Shown one piece after another: positions 16,978 to 26,260 of a DNA stretch of 64,000 nucleotides (positions are counted from its first letter, which is position 1; every line of letters begins with the position of its first letter). The position numbers and the translations under genes are program-made. Source of the stretch: Mannheimia granulomatis (GTDB taxonomy: Bacteria > Pseudomonadota > Gammaproteobacteria > Enterobacterales > Pasteurellaceae); the NCBI RefSeq assembly GCF_013377255.1, contig NZ_CP016614.1, positions 2,116,501-2,180,500 on the forward strand. The letters are read 5' to 3'. The notes below the pieces were generated by a model that worked only from the letters and a program-made list of their open reading frames with translations, was not told where the DNA came from and did not search any database.

Positions 16978-17997
16978 TTACTTAGCTTGTGCATCTTCAT
17001 ACAACCACTTCGCCACACGTTTAGCGAAGTAGGTTAAGATACCATCTGCCCCTGCTCGTTTAAAACAGAGCAAGCCTTCCATAATACATTCACGCTCTTT
17101 CAACCAACCGTTTTGAATGGCTGCCATATGCATAGCGTATTCGCCAGACACTTGGTAAGCAAAAGTCGGCACACCGAAGTTTTCTTTCACACGCCATACC
17201 ATATCCAAATAAGGCATTCCCGGTTTTACCATTACCATATCCGCACCTTCTTGAATATCCATTGCCACTTCGTGTAAACCTTCGTTGCCGTTGGCAGGAT
17301 CTACTTGGTAGGTGTATTTATTACCGCCTTTTAAATTGCCGGCAGAACCTACCGCATCACGGAAAGGGCCATAATAGTTAGAAGCGTATTTAGCTGAATA
17401 CGCCATAATTTGAGTATTAACAAACCCATTGGCTTCCAACGCTTCACGAATTTCCCCGATTCTCCCATCCATCATATCGCTTGGAGCAACAATATCTGCA
17501 CCTGCTTTGGCGTGAGAAAGCGCTTGTTTAACCAATACCTCAGTCGTCACATCATTCAACACATAGCCTGTTTCATCAATAATGCCATCTTGCCCGTGGG
17601 TTGTGAACGGATCTAACGCCACATCGGTAATCACACCCAATTCAGGATAAGCTGATTTTAATGCTCGTACCGCTCGTTGTGCTAAGCCTTCCGGATTGTA
17701 CGCTTCTTCTGCCATTAAGGATTTTTTTTCCTCGCCAACTACAGGAAATAATGCCACCGCAGGCACACCATATTTCACTAACTCTGCTGCCTCAAGTAAA
17801 AGCTGATCAATAGTTAATCGCTCCACACCCGGCATTGAAGGCACTTGCACACGTTGATTTTCGCCTTCAATCACAAAGACAGGATAAATCAAATCATTGG
17901 CCGTTAATTGATTTTCCGCTACCAAACGGCGGCTGAAATCATGTTTACGTAAACGACGCATACGGCGTAAAGGGAATTGAGATTGAATCACTTGCAT
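16978..17997 (-). CDS. hemB: Porphobilinogen synthase (delta-aminolevulinic acid dehydratase)
   Basis: Condenses two 5-aminolevulinate molecules into porphobilinogen in heme synthesis. The 339-residue protein has the Schiff-base lysines in AYSAKYASNYYGPFR and MVMVKPGMPYLD, and the family motif region DIVAPSDMMDGRIG. The sequence lacks the cysteine-rich zinc site of animal enzymes at that location (DVALDPFTTHGQDG), consistent with the magnesium-type bacterial group. It lies 58 bases downstream of tatC with a terminator between, so it is a separate unit. Confidence 0.97.
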   Translation of the reverse strand: MQVIQSQFPLRRMRRLRKHDFSRRLVAENQLTANDLIYPVFVIEGENQRVQVPSMPGVERLTIDQLLLEAAELVKYGVPAVALFPVVGEEKKSLMAEEAYNPEGLAQRAVRALKSAYPELGVITDVALDPFTTHGQDGIIDETGYVLNDVTTEVLVKQALSHAKAGADIVAPSDMMDGRIGEIREALEANGFVNTQIMAYSAKYASNYYGPFRDAVGSAGNLKGGNKYTYQVDPANGNEGLHEVAMDIQEGADMVMVKPGMPYLDMVWRVKENFGVPTFAYQVSGEYAMHMAAIQNGWLKERECIMEGLLCFKRAGADGILTYFAKRVAKWLYEDAQAK

Positions 17998-18017
17998 TTT
18001 AAATTTCCTAAAATAAT

Positions 18018-18046
18018 AAAGGCACAGCCACAGGTGCTATGCCTTT
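18018..18046 (-). terminator. Terminator of the tatABC unit
   Basis: Hairpin AAAGGCA-AGC/GCT-TGCCTTT on the minus strand followed by ATTATTTT, 10 bases after the tatC stop and upstream of hemB. Confidence 0.75.
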
Positions 18047-18055
18047 GTAAAAATA

Positions 18056-18811
18056 TTATTGTGCTGCCTGCTCTGAGTGTTCTTCATCATCTTTTGGCCG
18101 ATAGAATTTGGCACATAACACACCGACTTCAAACAACAAACACATTGGGATTGCCAATAGAGTCTGCGAGAAAATATCCGGTGGAGTCAGTAGCATACCA
18201 ATTACAAACGCAGCAACGATAATGTACGGACGTTTTTCCTTTAAATCTTCCGGTGTGGTTACACCAGACCAGCAGAGCAAAATAATCGCTACCGGCACTT
18301 CAAAACAGATACCGAATGCCATAAAAATGGTTAAAACGAAATCAAGATAACTGCTGATATCCGTTGCCATTGTTACCCCTTCCGGCGCGGTTGAAGTTAG
18401 AAAACCAAACACTAATGGGAATACAACGTAATAGGCAAACGCAACACCACAATAAAATAACAAAGTACTTGAAACTAACAGCGGATACACCAAACGCTTT
18501 TCCTGTTTATAAAGCGCAGGTGCAACAAACGCCCAAATTTGGTACAGAATAAAAGGAACGGACAGAAATACCGACACAACAATCGTTAATTTAATCGGGG
18601 TAAAAAACGGTGTGGCAACATTCGTTGCAATCATCGTTGCCCCTTCGGGTAAATTATCGGTTAAAGGTGTGGCGAGTAAAGTATAGATATCGTTTGCCCA
18701 ATAGACCAGAGTACAAAAAACGATTAAAACGCATAAAAAGCAACGTAATAATCGATTTCTCAGCTCAATTAAATGGGTGATCAGCGGTTGGGATTCATCA
18801 ACTTCTGCCAT
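18056..18811 (-). CDS. tatC: Sec-independent translocase TatC
   Basis: Polytopic inner-membrane core of the twin-arginine protein exporter, which recognises the RR signal with TatB. The 251-residue product has six membrane segments and the family motif PLITHLIELRNRLLRCF at the N terminus (about 9-25); FAYYVVFPL and other conserved segments follow. Its start overlaps the end of tatB by 14 bases, indicating translational coupling. Confidence 0.96.
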   Translation of the reverse strand: MAEVDESQPLITHLIELRNRLLRCFLCVLIVFCTLVYWANDIYTLLATPLTDNLPEGATMIATNVATPFFTPIKLTIVVSVFLSVPFILYQIWAFVAPALYKQEKRLVYPLLVSSTLLFYCGVAFAYYVVFPLVFGFLTSTAPEGVTMATDISSYLDFVLTIFMAFGICFEVPVAIILLCWSGVTTPEDLKEKRPYIIVAAFVIGMLLTPPDIFSQTLLAIPMCLLFEVGVLCAKFYRPKDDEEHSEQAAQ

Positions 18812-19433
18812 CTTCGCCCTCCGCTTTTTGCTCTGCCTCTACCACTGCAAAATCATCATCCGGTGGATAATAAGATTCAAGCTTTAGGAGTGATTCGTCC
18901 ATCTCCGCATGCTCTGCAATTTCATCGGCAGAAAGTTCATTTTCTGCTTTAGCCACATTTAATTGTGCATCCCAACCATCGGTATCAAGCGGTTGATTTT
19001 TTGCATTTTTTTGCAATTCTTGCGCTTCTAATTCTTGGCTTTCCTGCTCAATTTTTTGTTGGATCTCAGCAACTTGCTCATCAGTTAATTTCGCAGCAGT
19101 ACTGACTTCTGCTGCCTGATTCTCCAAGTCATTTTTGGCAGAATTTAAAGAGTCTTGCAATTGCGTTGCCGACATTTTCAAATCTTCAACAGTTTTGCTT
19201 AATTCAGGCGAAAACGAACCGATGTTCAATTCCTCCGCTTTCTTAATACTCTCTTTTAACTCTTGCAGCTTCAGCTCTTGGGCCAGTTCATTCTGTACAT
19301 TTGCGGCTAAACCTCGAATTGTACTGATCCAGCCCATTACAGTGCGAATCGCAATCGGCATGCGTTTGGGACCTAGCACCACTAAGCCCACAATCATAAT
19401 CAATACTAATTCAGAAAAACCTACATCAAACAC
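18798..19433 (-). CDS. tatB: Sec-independent translocase TatB
   Basis: Single-span membrane protein partnering TatC in substrate recognition. The N-terminal segment FDVGFSELVLIMIVGLVVLG includes the conserved helix and Gly-Pro hinge (VLGPKRMP), followed by an amphipathic helix. An unusually long acidic, coiled-coil-prone tail rich in Glu/Gln follows (211 residues versus 171 in E. coli). It sits 3 bases after the tatA stop and overlaps tatC. Confidence 0.94.
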   Translation of the reverse strand: MFDVGFSELVLIMIVGLVVLGPKRMPIAIRTVMGWISTIRGLAANVQNELAQELKLQELKESIKKAEELNIGSFSPELSKTVEDLKMSATQLQDSLNSAKNDLENQAAEVSTAAKLTDEQVAEIQQKIEQESQELEAQELQKNAKNQPLDTDGWDAQLNVAKAENELSADEIAEHAEMDESLLKLESYYPPDDDFAVVEAEQKAEGEDGRS

Positions 19434-19436
19434 GGA

Positions 19437-19682
19437 TTAAACCTGCTCTTTATCTTTTACAACAGTTTGTTGCTCTGTTGAAACTCTTTCTTTTACTTCA
19501 ACCACATCAACTTTTTCAACATTCTCAAATCCTGCATCTTTTTTCTCATCAGACATTGCTTTTTTAAAGCCCTTAACTGATTCGCCTAAATCAGAACCTA
19601 AAGTACGTAATTTTTTTGTTCCAAAAAGTAACACAATGATTGCTACTACAATCAGAAGCTGCCAAATACTAATACCGCCCAT
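19437..19682 (-). CDS. tatA: Sec-independent translocase TatA
   Basis: Pore-forming subunit of the Tat exporter. The start at 19682 (MGGISIWQLLIV) is preceded by AAAGGAG and gives 81 residues; a longer in-frame extension reaching into the ubiB end has no family similarity. One membrane helix (about 4-21) leads into the FGTKKLRTLGSDLGE hinge and amphipathic helix, then a charged tail. First of tatA-tatB-tatC. Confidence 0.95.
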   Translation of the reverse strand: MGGISIWQLLIVVAIIVLLFGTKKLRTLGSDLGESVKGFKKAMSDEKKDAGFENVEKVDVVEVKERVSTEQQTVVKDKEQV

Positions 19683-19786
19683 AAAAACTCCTTTCATTTT
19701 AGTTGGGTGAATAAAACTTTGCTTATTATATGTCACTTTGACATATAAAAAAGCGATTTTGCAAAAAATTCCTAAAAAACGACCGC

Positions 19787-21424
19787 TTATTTGCGTTGAC
19801 TCAAAATCGCTGTAAGAGGAAATAAGGTCAATAATGGCACACTCAACCACAGAGGCAAAGACTCAAATTTCCAAAATGTGCCAAGGATCACAGTCATGGA
19901 AAGCAAGAGAATAACAAATCGACTGTTTTTGTTTACATTTTGTACTTTTAAACTCTCATTAATTTCTGCCAGCCTAAAGTTAATTTGCTTTTGCTGTTGG
20001 AGTGCCTTAAATACGGCTTCCGGAAATTCGGCAAAATGCTCCCGATATTGCGGTAAACGCTGCTTAATGTCTCGGATCATCGCCTTTACGCCCACTTGTT
20101 CATTTAACCAGTTTTGCAAAAACGGTTTTGCCGTTTGCCATAAATCAAGCTGTGGATAAACTTGTCTGCCCAAACCTTCAATATAAAGTAAGGTTTTTTG
20201 CAGTAGCACCAACTGCGGCTGCACTTCCATATTAAACTCTCTAGCGACATTAAAGAGATTCAGCAAAACATGCCCAAAAGAAATCTCAGATAACGGCTTG
20301 GCAAAAATCGGCTCGCACACCTCACGAAATGCCTGCTCGAATTTATCAATATCGGTATCTGCCGGTGTCCAACCCGATTCCACGTGCATTAGTGCCACAC
20401 GGCGATAATCTCGGTTAAAAAATGCAACAAAACTTTCTGCTAAATAGCGTTTATCGTTATGGTTCAAAGTACCAACAATGCCGCAGTCAATACCGATATA
20501 TTGTGGATTATGCGGATGTTCACGGTTGACGAAAATATTACCGGCGTGCATATCAGCATGGAAAAAACTGTCACGGAACACTTGGGTAAAAAACACCTGC
20601 ACACCACGTTCCGCCAGCAATTTCATATTAGTGCCATTGGCTTCAAGCTCCGCAATATTCGATACCGGAATGCCATAAATACGTTCCATCACAATCAGAT
20701 TTTTACGGCAAAAGTCTTGATACATTTCCGGCACATAAAGCATTTCGCTGTTTTCAAAATTACCACGTAAACGCACTGCATTGCTCATCTCTTTGAGCAA
20801 ATCCAGCTCGTCCAAAATGGTTTTTTCATACTCTCGCACCACTTCAACCGCACGCAGCCGTTTGCCGTCATTGGATAATTTCGGAATCAAACGGGCAAGT
20901 TTGTACATTAATTCCAAGTCAGATTTAATTACAGGTTCAATGCCCGGGCGAATTACTTTCAACACCACATCTTTGCCGGCAAGTGCTTGATTTTGATTGA
21001 ATTTTGCCGTATGCACTTGAGCGATCGAAGCCGATGCCAACGCATTTTCATCAAATTCATCAAACCACATTTCAAGTTTGCCACCTAAGGCTTGTTCGAT
21101 AATTTGACGGGCAATTTTACCGTCAAACGGTTCTACTTTATCTTGTAATAATGCGAGTTGATCAGCAAGCTCTGGAGCGAAAAGATCACGGCGGGTAGCA
21201 AGCATTTGTCCTAACTTAATCCAAACCGGACCAAGCTCTTGCAACGCCAAACGCAAGCGTACACCGTAAGATTTCTCTTTATGCTGATTTTGCAGCCAAA
21301 ATAACGCTTTACGTCCCCACTTCATTTTGCGGGTTAAAGGCACATCAGGAATCGCTTCATCAATGCCGTAGCGTAGAAAGGTGTGGATAATTTGGTAAAG
21401 GCGGCGGCTATTTTTAAATTGCAT
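19787..21424 (-). CDS. ubiB: UbiB, ubiquinone biosynthesis kinase-like protein
   Basis: Atypical protein-kinase-like ATPase needed for ubiquinone synthesis. The start at 21424 (MQFKNSRRLYQII) gives 545 residues and matches the family N terminus; the upstream in-frame codons would overlap ubiJ. Visible motifs are the KxGQ signature WIKLGQMLATRRDLF, the A-rich loop ASASIAQVHTA, the lysine in VVLKVIRPG, and HADMHAGNIFV with IGIDCGIVG. Two C-terminal hydrophobic helices (VILLLSMTVILGTFW and following) anchor it to the membrane. Order ubiE-ubiJ-ubiB-tatABC is that of E. coli. Confidence 0.96.
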   Translation of the reverse strand: MQFKNSRRLYQIIHTFLRYGIDEAIPDVPLTRKMKWGRKALFWLQNQHKEKSYGVRLRLALQELGPVWIKLGQMLATRRDLFAPELADQLALLQDKVEPFDGKIARQIIEQALGGKLEMWFDEFDENALASASIAQVHTAKFNQNQALAGKDVVLKVIRPGIEPVIKSDLELMYKLARLIPKLSNDGKRLRAVEVVREYEKTILDELDLLKEMSNAVRLRGNFENSEMLYVPEMYQDFCRKNLIVMERIYGIPVSNIAELEANGTNMKLLAERGVQVFFTQVFRDSFFHADMHAGNIFVNREHPHNPQYIGIDCGIVGTLNHNDKRYLAESFVAFFNRDYRRVALMHVESGWTPADTDIDKFEQAFREVCEPIFAKPLSEISFGHVLLNLFNVAREFNMEVQPQLVLLQKTLLYIEGLGRQVYPQLDLWQTAKPFLQNWLNEQVGVKAMIRDIKQRLPQYREHFAEFPEAVFKALQQQKQINFRLAEINESLKVQNVNKNSRFVILLLSMTVILGTFWKFESLPLWLSVPLLTLFPLTAILSQRK

Positions 21425-21434
21425 TAATGAATCC

Positions 21435-22112
21435 CTAATTTCGCACAAATGCTTGTGTTTGAACATCAGTTTGCTGATGGCTCGAAGAGCGAACGTAGTG
21501 AGTAAATTTTTGCTCTAATTTGACCGCTTGTTGTGCTAATTCTTCCACCTGATCGTAAAAATTGACTGCTTGTAAACGGTGAACCAGCACCGGTCTTTCT
21601 TGCATTAAATTCTCGACCAAATGTTGGTTGTTTTGTGTAAATTGAGCTTTCGCTTTTTCGAATATTTTTCGAGCAAAATCGGTTGAAGTTTGAGCAACTA
21701 CATCTCCCACAAAAGGAGAAAGCAGCTCTGCCGGATTTTTTTCTAACTGCTCTAACAGCGTGGTGAAATGCTGCAACACCTGAATATCGCCGTTTAGCAC
21801 GAGCGACTTATTATTGATTAAATCAGTGAGCTTTTGTTTATCAGCCAATTTCGGCAGCGTTTCAAACGCTAGCTCTACCGAGCAATCCACCTCATCTTCA
21901 TACACGCCTAACCAATCAGTGTGATTTTCATTAAACAGCACAAAAAAGGCGATTTTCGGCGAGGTTAGCTGAATTTTTAATACTTTTCCCGACAATTTAC
22001 GCAAATTTGGTTCAATATGAGGGGAACGTTTGAGTAATGCATTAAAAGCTGTTTCAACTAAACCAAATGCAAACTGGGGGAGCATTAGCTGTTGTGAGAG
22101 TGTATTTAACAT
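21435..22112 (-). CDS. ubiJ: UbiJ, ubiquinone biosynthesis accessory factor (SCP2 domain)
   Basis: A 225-residue lipid-binding accessory protein of the soluble ubiquinone biosynthesis complex. An SCP2-type domain spans about residues 15-115 (KIQLTSPKIAFFVLF through LVLNGDIQVLQHF), followed by a helical tail with coiled-coil character. It is located between ubiE and ubiB, with 10 bases to the ubiB start, exactly as in E. coli. Confidence 0.9.
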   Translation of the reverse strand: MLNTLSQQLMLPQFAFGLVETAFNALLKRSPHIEPNLRKLSGKVLKIQLTSPKIAFFVLFNENHTDWLGVYEDEVDCSVELAFETLPKLADKQKLTDLINNKSLVLNGDIQVLQHFTTLLEQLEKNPAELLSPFVGDVVAQTSTDFARKIFEKAKAQFTQNNQHLVENLMQERPVLVHRLQAVNFYDQVEELAQQAVKLEQKFTHYVRSSSHQQTDVQTQAFVRN

Positions 22113-22126
22113 AGAATCCCTTTACT

Positions 22127-22155
22127 TTACCCTCTCCCCTTGTGGGAGAGTAAAA
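22127..22155 (-). repeat. Hairpin in the ubiE-ubiJ spacer
   Basis: CTCTCCC/GGGAGAG stem flanked by TTTAC and GTAAA, in the 64-base gap between ubiE and ubiJ. No T-run, so it is more likely an RNA-stabilising or dispersed hairpin than a terminator. Confidence 0.45.
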
Positions 22156-22176
22156 CGTCACTAGCTTAGAAGAAAA

Positions 22177-22965
22177 TTAAAATTTGTAGCCACGGTGTAG
22201 TGCGACAATGCCTGCACTCAAATTGTAGTAATTGACGCTATCAAAGCCGGCATTTTCCATCATTGCTTTCAATTCATCTTGTTTCGGGTGCATACGGATA
22301 GATTCTGCCAAATAGCGGTAACTTTCCGCGTCATTGACCACCACTTCGCCCACTTTTGGTAAAATGTTGAAAGAGTAGAAATTATAAAGTTGGCTGATTG
22401 GGTCAATGATCGGCTTAGAAAACTCCAACACTAGCAAGCGACCGCCCGGTTTTAACACTCGCAACATTGAACGAAGAGCTTTATCTTTATCAGTCACATT
22501 TCGTAGACCAAAGCTAATCACGATACAATCGAAGGTATTATCGGCAAACGGTAAACATTCTGCATTCGCCTGTACATAGCTCACATTACCAACTACGCCT
22601 AAATTGCGTAATTTTTCCCGCCCGACTTCGAGCATTGAACTGTTAATATCAGCTAGCACCACTTCTCCGCTTTCTCCCACAATACGAGAAAACTTCGCAG
22701 TGAAATCGCCCGTTCCACCGGCCAAATCTAACACTTTTTGACCTTTACGAACACCACTGCAATCAATAGTAAAACGTTTCCAAACGCGGTGAATACCAAA
22801 AGAAAGCAAATCGTTCATTAAATCGTATTTGCCGGCAACGCTGTGAAACACATTGGCAACCAGCTGCTGTTTTTCTTCCTTTGCGACGGTTTTAAAACCA
22901 AAATGAGTGGTTTCCACCTGTGAGCTTAGGCTCTCATTTTTTTCGGATTGTTGCTCATCATTCAT
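22177..22965 (-). CDS. ubiE: UbiE, C-methyltransferase of ubiquinone/menaquinone synthesis
   Basis: SAM-dependent methyltransferase acting on demethylmenaquinol and 2-polyprenyl-6-methoxybenzoquinol. The start at 22965 (MNDEQQSEKNE) gives 262 residues; the in-frame extension upstream has no family match. Motif I is VLDLAGGTGDFT (about 77-88), and signature YDLMNDLLSFGIHRVWKR precedes it; ISFGLRNVTD and RVLKPGGRLLVLEFS follow. First gene of the ubiE-ubiJ-ubiB group. Confidence 0.96.
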   Translation of the reverse strand: MNDEQQSEKNESLSSQVETTHFGFKTVAKEEKQQLVANVFHSVAGKYDLMNDLLSFGIHRVWKRFTIDCSGVRKGQKVLDLAGGTGDFTAKFSRIVGESGEVVLADINSSMLEVGREKLRNLGVVGNVSYVQANAECLPFADNTFDCIVISFGLRNVTDKDKALRSMLRVLKPGGRLLVLEFSKPIIDPISQLYNFYSFNILPKVGEVVVNDAESYRYLAESIRMHPKQDELKAMMENAGFDSVNYYNLSAGIVALHRGYKF

Positions 22966-23276
22966 AGTCAATTTCTCTTTCTCAAAATTTTGGTGTAACC
23001 ATAGCAAAAAAGCGGTCGTTTTTCTTTAATTTTTTGCAAATTTTCTTAAGTAAATAACCGCTTGCTTGGCTCTTACTTGACTATAAAAGCCAAATTCTGT
23101 ACCATTCGCACACTATTTTTTCTTGAGGATTACACATTTGGACAGTCACAGTCGATACTTATTCGCTTTTTAACCTATCTTGTCTAACCTCAACGTTACC
23201 GACAAGGTCGGTAATGCTCGCCTAGTATCTTTTTTGTTCCTTTTTGTCATTACCTCCTAACCACTTGGAGATTACA
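22966..23276. other. 311-base divergent region between ubiE and corA
   Basis: Contains two opposed uptake-signal cores (AAGCGGTC near 23010 and AACCGCTTG near 23057) just upstream of ubiE, then the corA leader. The leader holds a possible 11-codon ORF at 23138-23173 and a stem-loop at 23194-23216 (CGTTACCGAC/GTCGGTAATG, loop AAG, one G-U pair). No larger coding region is apparent. Confidence 0.6.
23138..23173 (+). CDS. Possible corA leader peptide
   Basis: TTG-started ORF reading MDSHSRYLFAF then TAA, with a strong ribosome site GAGGA eight bases before the start. It lies about 100 bases upstream of the corA start, followed by a stable hairpin. Enteric corA mRNAs carry a translated leader that couples magnesium and Rho termination; this could be a functional counterpart, but the peptide is not recognised and the start codon is non-ATG. 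Confidence 0.4.
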   Translation: MDSHSRYLFAF

Positions 23277-24230
23277 ATGATCCGTGCTTTTGCATTAGAC
23301 AACGCACGTTTAACCAGCGTTGATGAAACTAACCCAACGTTGCTCAACGATGCGATTTGGATCGATCTTATCGACCCATCAGATGCGGAAAGAACCGTAT
23401 TAGAAAACCGTTTAGACCAAACCCTTGCCGAAGAACACGAATTGGAAGATTTAGAGGCTTCTGCCCGTTTCTTTGAGGATGAAGACGGTTTGCACCTGCA
23501 CTCGTTTTTCTATTGTTTAGATGAGAAAGACTATGCTGATATTGCCACCGTTGCTTTTACCATCCGTGATGGGCGCTTATTTACTCTTCGTGATCGCGAT
23601 TTGCCCGCATTTCGTTTATATCGTATGCGTTCACGCCGTGAAAAGCTGATCGACAGTAATGCTTATGAGCTTTTACTTGACTTATTTGAAACCAAAATTG
23701 AGCAGTTAGCCGATGTAATCGAAGAAGTCTATGCCGATTTGGAGAAGTTAAGCCGTGTGATTTTAGACGGGCAACAAGAAAAAGATAACTTTAATGATGC
23801 TCTCTCTCGCTTAACTGAATTTGAAGATGCCAGCTCAAAAGTACGTTTGTGTTTGATGGATACCCAACGTGCCTTAAGTTTCTTACTGCGTAAAACTCGC
23901 TTGCCGAATAATCAACTTGAACAGGCCCGTGATATTATGCGAGATATTGAATCTCTGCAGCCGCATAATGAATCGTTATTCCAGAAGGTGAACTTTTTAA
24001 TGCAAGCAGCAATGGGTTATATCAATATTGAGCAGAACCGTATTATGAAATTCTTCTCAGTAGTGTCGGTAATGTTCCTACCGGCAACATTGGTTGCCTC
24101 TACTTACGGTATGAACTTTGAATTTATGCCTGAGCTGCATTTTAAATACGGCTACCCAATGGCGATTGGTTTAATGATTCTCGCTGCGTCAGCACCTTAT
24201 ATTTACTTTAAACGGAAGGGTTGGTTATAA
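23277..24230 (+). CDS. corA: Magnesium/cobalt transporter CorA
   Basis: Pentameric inner-membrane Mg2+ channel. The start at 23277 (MIRAFALDNARL) is chosen for the GGAG six bases upstream and the 317-residue length, matching E. coli (316). A long N-terminal cytoplasmic alpha/beta and helical domain leads to two C-terminal membrane helices, with the selectivity motif YGMNFEFMPE between them (about residue 280) and the positive tail YFKRKGWL. Preceded by a structured leader and followed by a strong terminator. Confidence 0.96.
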   Translation: MIRAFALDNARLTSVDETNPTLLNDAIWIDLIDPSDAERTVLENRLDQTLAEEHELEDLEASARFFEDEDGLHLHSFFYCLDEKDYADIATVAFTIRDGRLFTLRDRDLPAFRLYRMRSRREKLIDSNAYELLLDLFETKIEQLADVIEEVYADLEKLSRVILDGQQEKDNFNDALSRLTEFEDASSKVRLCLMDTQRALSFLLRKTRLPNNQLEQARDIMRDIESLQPHNESLFQKVNFLMQAAMGYINIEQNRIMKFFSVVSVMFLPATLVASTYGMNFEFMPELHFKYGYPMAIGLMILAASAPYIYFKRKGWL

Positions 24231-24240
24231 CTTTTTAATA

Positions 24241-24277
24241 AATAAAGCCTATAGTTTATTGGACTATAGGCTTTATT
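24241..24277 (+). terminator. corA terminator
   Basis: 15-bp perfect stem AATAAAGCCTATAGT/ACTATAGGCTTTATT, 7-base loop, 10 bases after the corA stop. Confidence 0.85.
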
Positions 24278-24401
24278 ATTCACAAAACACTGTTCATTTA
24301 ACAACCAAATTATCAACAAAAAGTAAAAAGCTTTACTTTTCACTTTTAATGAAAATAAATTTTGTTATACTGCAAGCATACTCATTAAATAGGAGATATT
24401 T

Positions 24402-26204
24402 ATGTTTAGCAAACTACAACATTTTAGTGTGATGATTAAAAATGCGATCATCAAGCATCCGATTGAAATTTTATTTGTAACCTATGTCACAGTAATATTA
24501 ATGCCAAATGTTGAGCATTATGATTTATTCAACGTGTTTCATAATTTAATTGCTCTTGCCCCGATTTGTTTTATCGCGCTTTATTTGGCTCGTAATACAA
24601 AGGCTTACTGGTTCTTAATTCCGTTGCCAATTGCAACCGCACTGTTTTATAGCGATATCAAACTTGAGCTTTTAGAAGATTCCCGCTATTGGGCGGTAGC
24701 ACTTTGTACTTTACTCTGTTTGATTAGCCAGCATTGGCATAAAAATAACTATAATTTCGTCAGTCAAATGACCAATAAGTTGGTGAATATCACCTTTGCT
24801 TTTGTCCTCGCTATCGTTATTTTTAGTGCTCTCAGTTGCATTACTTTTGCCATTACAGAGCTGTTTAATCTTAATAAATACGACTACACTATTTTCAAAC
24901 AGTTTTGGGTGTTTTCTATCCTTTGGGCGTTCCCCGTTCTGTTTTTAACCCTTGAGAATCAACATTCTGCCAATGATTCCTCCTATTTAAATCGTGTAGG
25001 TGAAATGTTGCTGAATTGGATTTTATCACCGGCTTTGATTATCTACACTGCTATTATTTACGCTTATGTGGTCTTTATTGCTTTACAAGGTCAAATGCCA
25101 AATGGTGTGGTGGCAAACGTTGCATTCCCTTATTTAACTATCGGCTTGGCAATACAAGCGGTGCAATTATTGTTACAAAATGCAAAATGGCAATGGTTCT
25201 ACCGTTACTTCGCTTACTTGGCATTATTGCCGTTAGCGTTAATTTGGTATGCCATTTACATTCGCTTAAATCACTACGGCTTAACCGAAGCTCGCATTTA
25301 TTTAGTGATTGGAGCCATCACACTCTCTATCTGCTACGGCTTATTAATTTCAAAACACTTGGCACAATATCGTTTCTTCTCAGCTATTTCGATTGTAGTG
25401 ATTTTGTTCTCGGTCTTTATTTTAGATCCACATAAAATCTCCCTTGAAGACCAAACCCAACGTTTAGATAGCTATTTAGCAAAACATAAATTATTAGATG
25501 CTAATAATAAAATCGACACACAAGCCGTGCTTGAACATAAAAAAGCATTAGGTGAAAACCGTGATGAAATTGAGCATTTAGACTCAATGATTCGCTACAT
25601 TGCAAAAGAATATACTGCCGAACAATTTAAGCAAAAATATGGCATAGAATCCGGCTATGACCTGATCTATAAAACAGGCGAAAGAAATTATGATACAACT
25701 ACTTTTGAGGCGAGCAATTCCGAACTTATTCGATTAACCAAAGACGATATGAAAAATGCTCAAGAATATATTATTTTCAATTTGAGATACTATCGTCCAA
25801 ATCATCTCAATAATCATGCGGCTGCTGATAATAAACAGTGCAAAAAATTAATCAGCCAAGCTTATGATTTCAGAACATCAGATAGACAAGCTAAGTATGA
25901 AGATATCAACCAAGAGTGCAATAAAATTCAAGAAACGCCAACTGAGTTTATTATTGAATTTTCAGGTATTGAGCCAAATATCAAATTTAATATTAACGAT
26001 GCAGTGAAGAAAGTCTTTGATAAGCATAATTTATCAATGAACGAACGTCATAAAACAGAGATATTAGATAAAGTTAAGGCTGATTTACTTAAACTCGATT
26101 TGGGTAATGCGGAATTATCACTCAATTATATCGAATTAAAGTTTCTTGAAAATACCGGCTATGTGGTTGAAAGCATTAGCACTAACTATTTAATGTTGAA
26201 GTAA
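24402..26204 (+). CDS. DUF4153 membrane protein
   Basis: A 600-residue inner-membrane protein with about ten to eleven hydrophobic helices over residues 20-345, followed by a soluble C-terminal region of about 250 residues that is lysine-rich and helical. The layout fits the DUF4153 family found in Pasteurellaceae and enterics; its function is unknown. AGGAG lies eight bases before the start, and a likely -10 box (TTATACT) is seen near 24365. It stands alone between the corA terminator and a bidirectional terminator shared with argF. Confidence 0.7.
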   Translation: MFSKLQHFSVMIKNAIIKHPIEILFVTYVTVILMPNVEHYDLFNVFHNLIALAPICFIALYLARNTKAYWFLIPLPIATALFYSDIKLELLEDSRYWAVALCTLLCLISQHWHKNNYNFVSQMTNKLVNITFAFVLAIVIFSALSCITFAITELFNLNKYDYTIFKQFWVFSILWAFPVLFLTLENQHSANDSSYLNRVGEMLLNWILSPALIIYTAIIYAYVVFIALQGQMPNGVVANVAFPYLTIGLAIQAVQLLLQNAKWQWFYRYFAYLALLPLALIWYAIYIRLNHYGLTEARIYLVIGAITLSICYGLLISKHLAQYRFFSAISIVVILFSVFILDPHKISLEDQTQRLDSYLAKHKLLDANNKIDTQAVLEHKKALGENRDEIEHLDSMIRYIAKEYTAEQFKQKYGIESGYDLIYKTGERNYDTTTFEASNSELIRLTKDDMKNAQEYIIFNLRYYRPNHLNNHAAADNKQCKKLISQAYDFRTSDRQAKYEDINQECNKIQETPTEFIIEFSGIEPNIKFNINDAVKKVFDKHNLSMNERHKTEILDKVKADLLKLDLGNAELSLNYIELKFLENTGYVVESISTNYLMLK

Positions 26205-26213
26205 GACCAACAC

Positions 26214-26248
26214 AAAAACGGATTATCTAAAAAGATAATCCGTTTTTT
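26214..26248. terminator. Bidirectional terminator, DUF4153 gene and argF
   Basis: AAAAACGGATTATCT/AGATAATCCGTTTTT, 15-bp perfect stem with a 4-base loop and T-runs on both strands, between convergent genes. Confidence 0.92.
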
Positions 26249-26260
26249 AATCAGCTAAAA

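Noticed and set aside
26214..26248. Possible small RNA at the DUF4153-argF junction
   Set aside because: The dyad with T-runs on both sides is fully explained as a bidirectional terminator of convergent genes.
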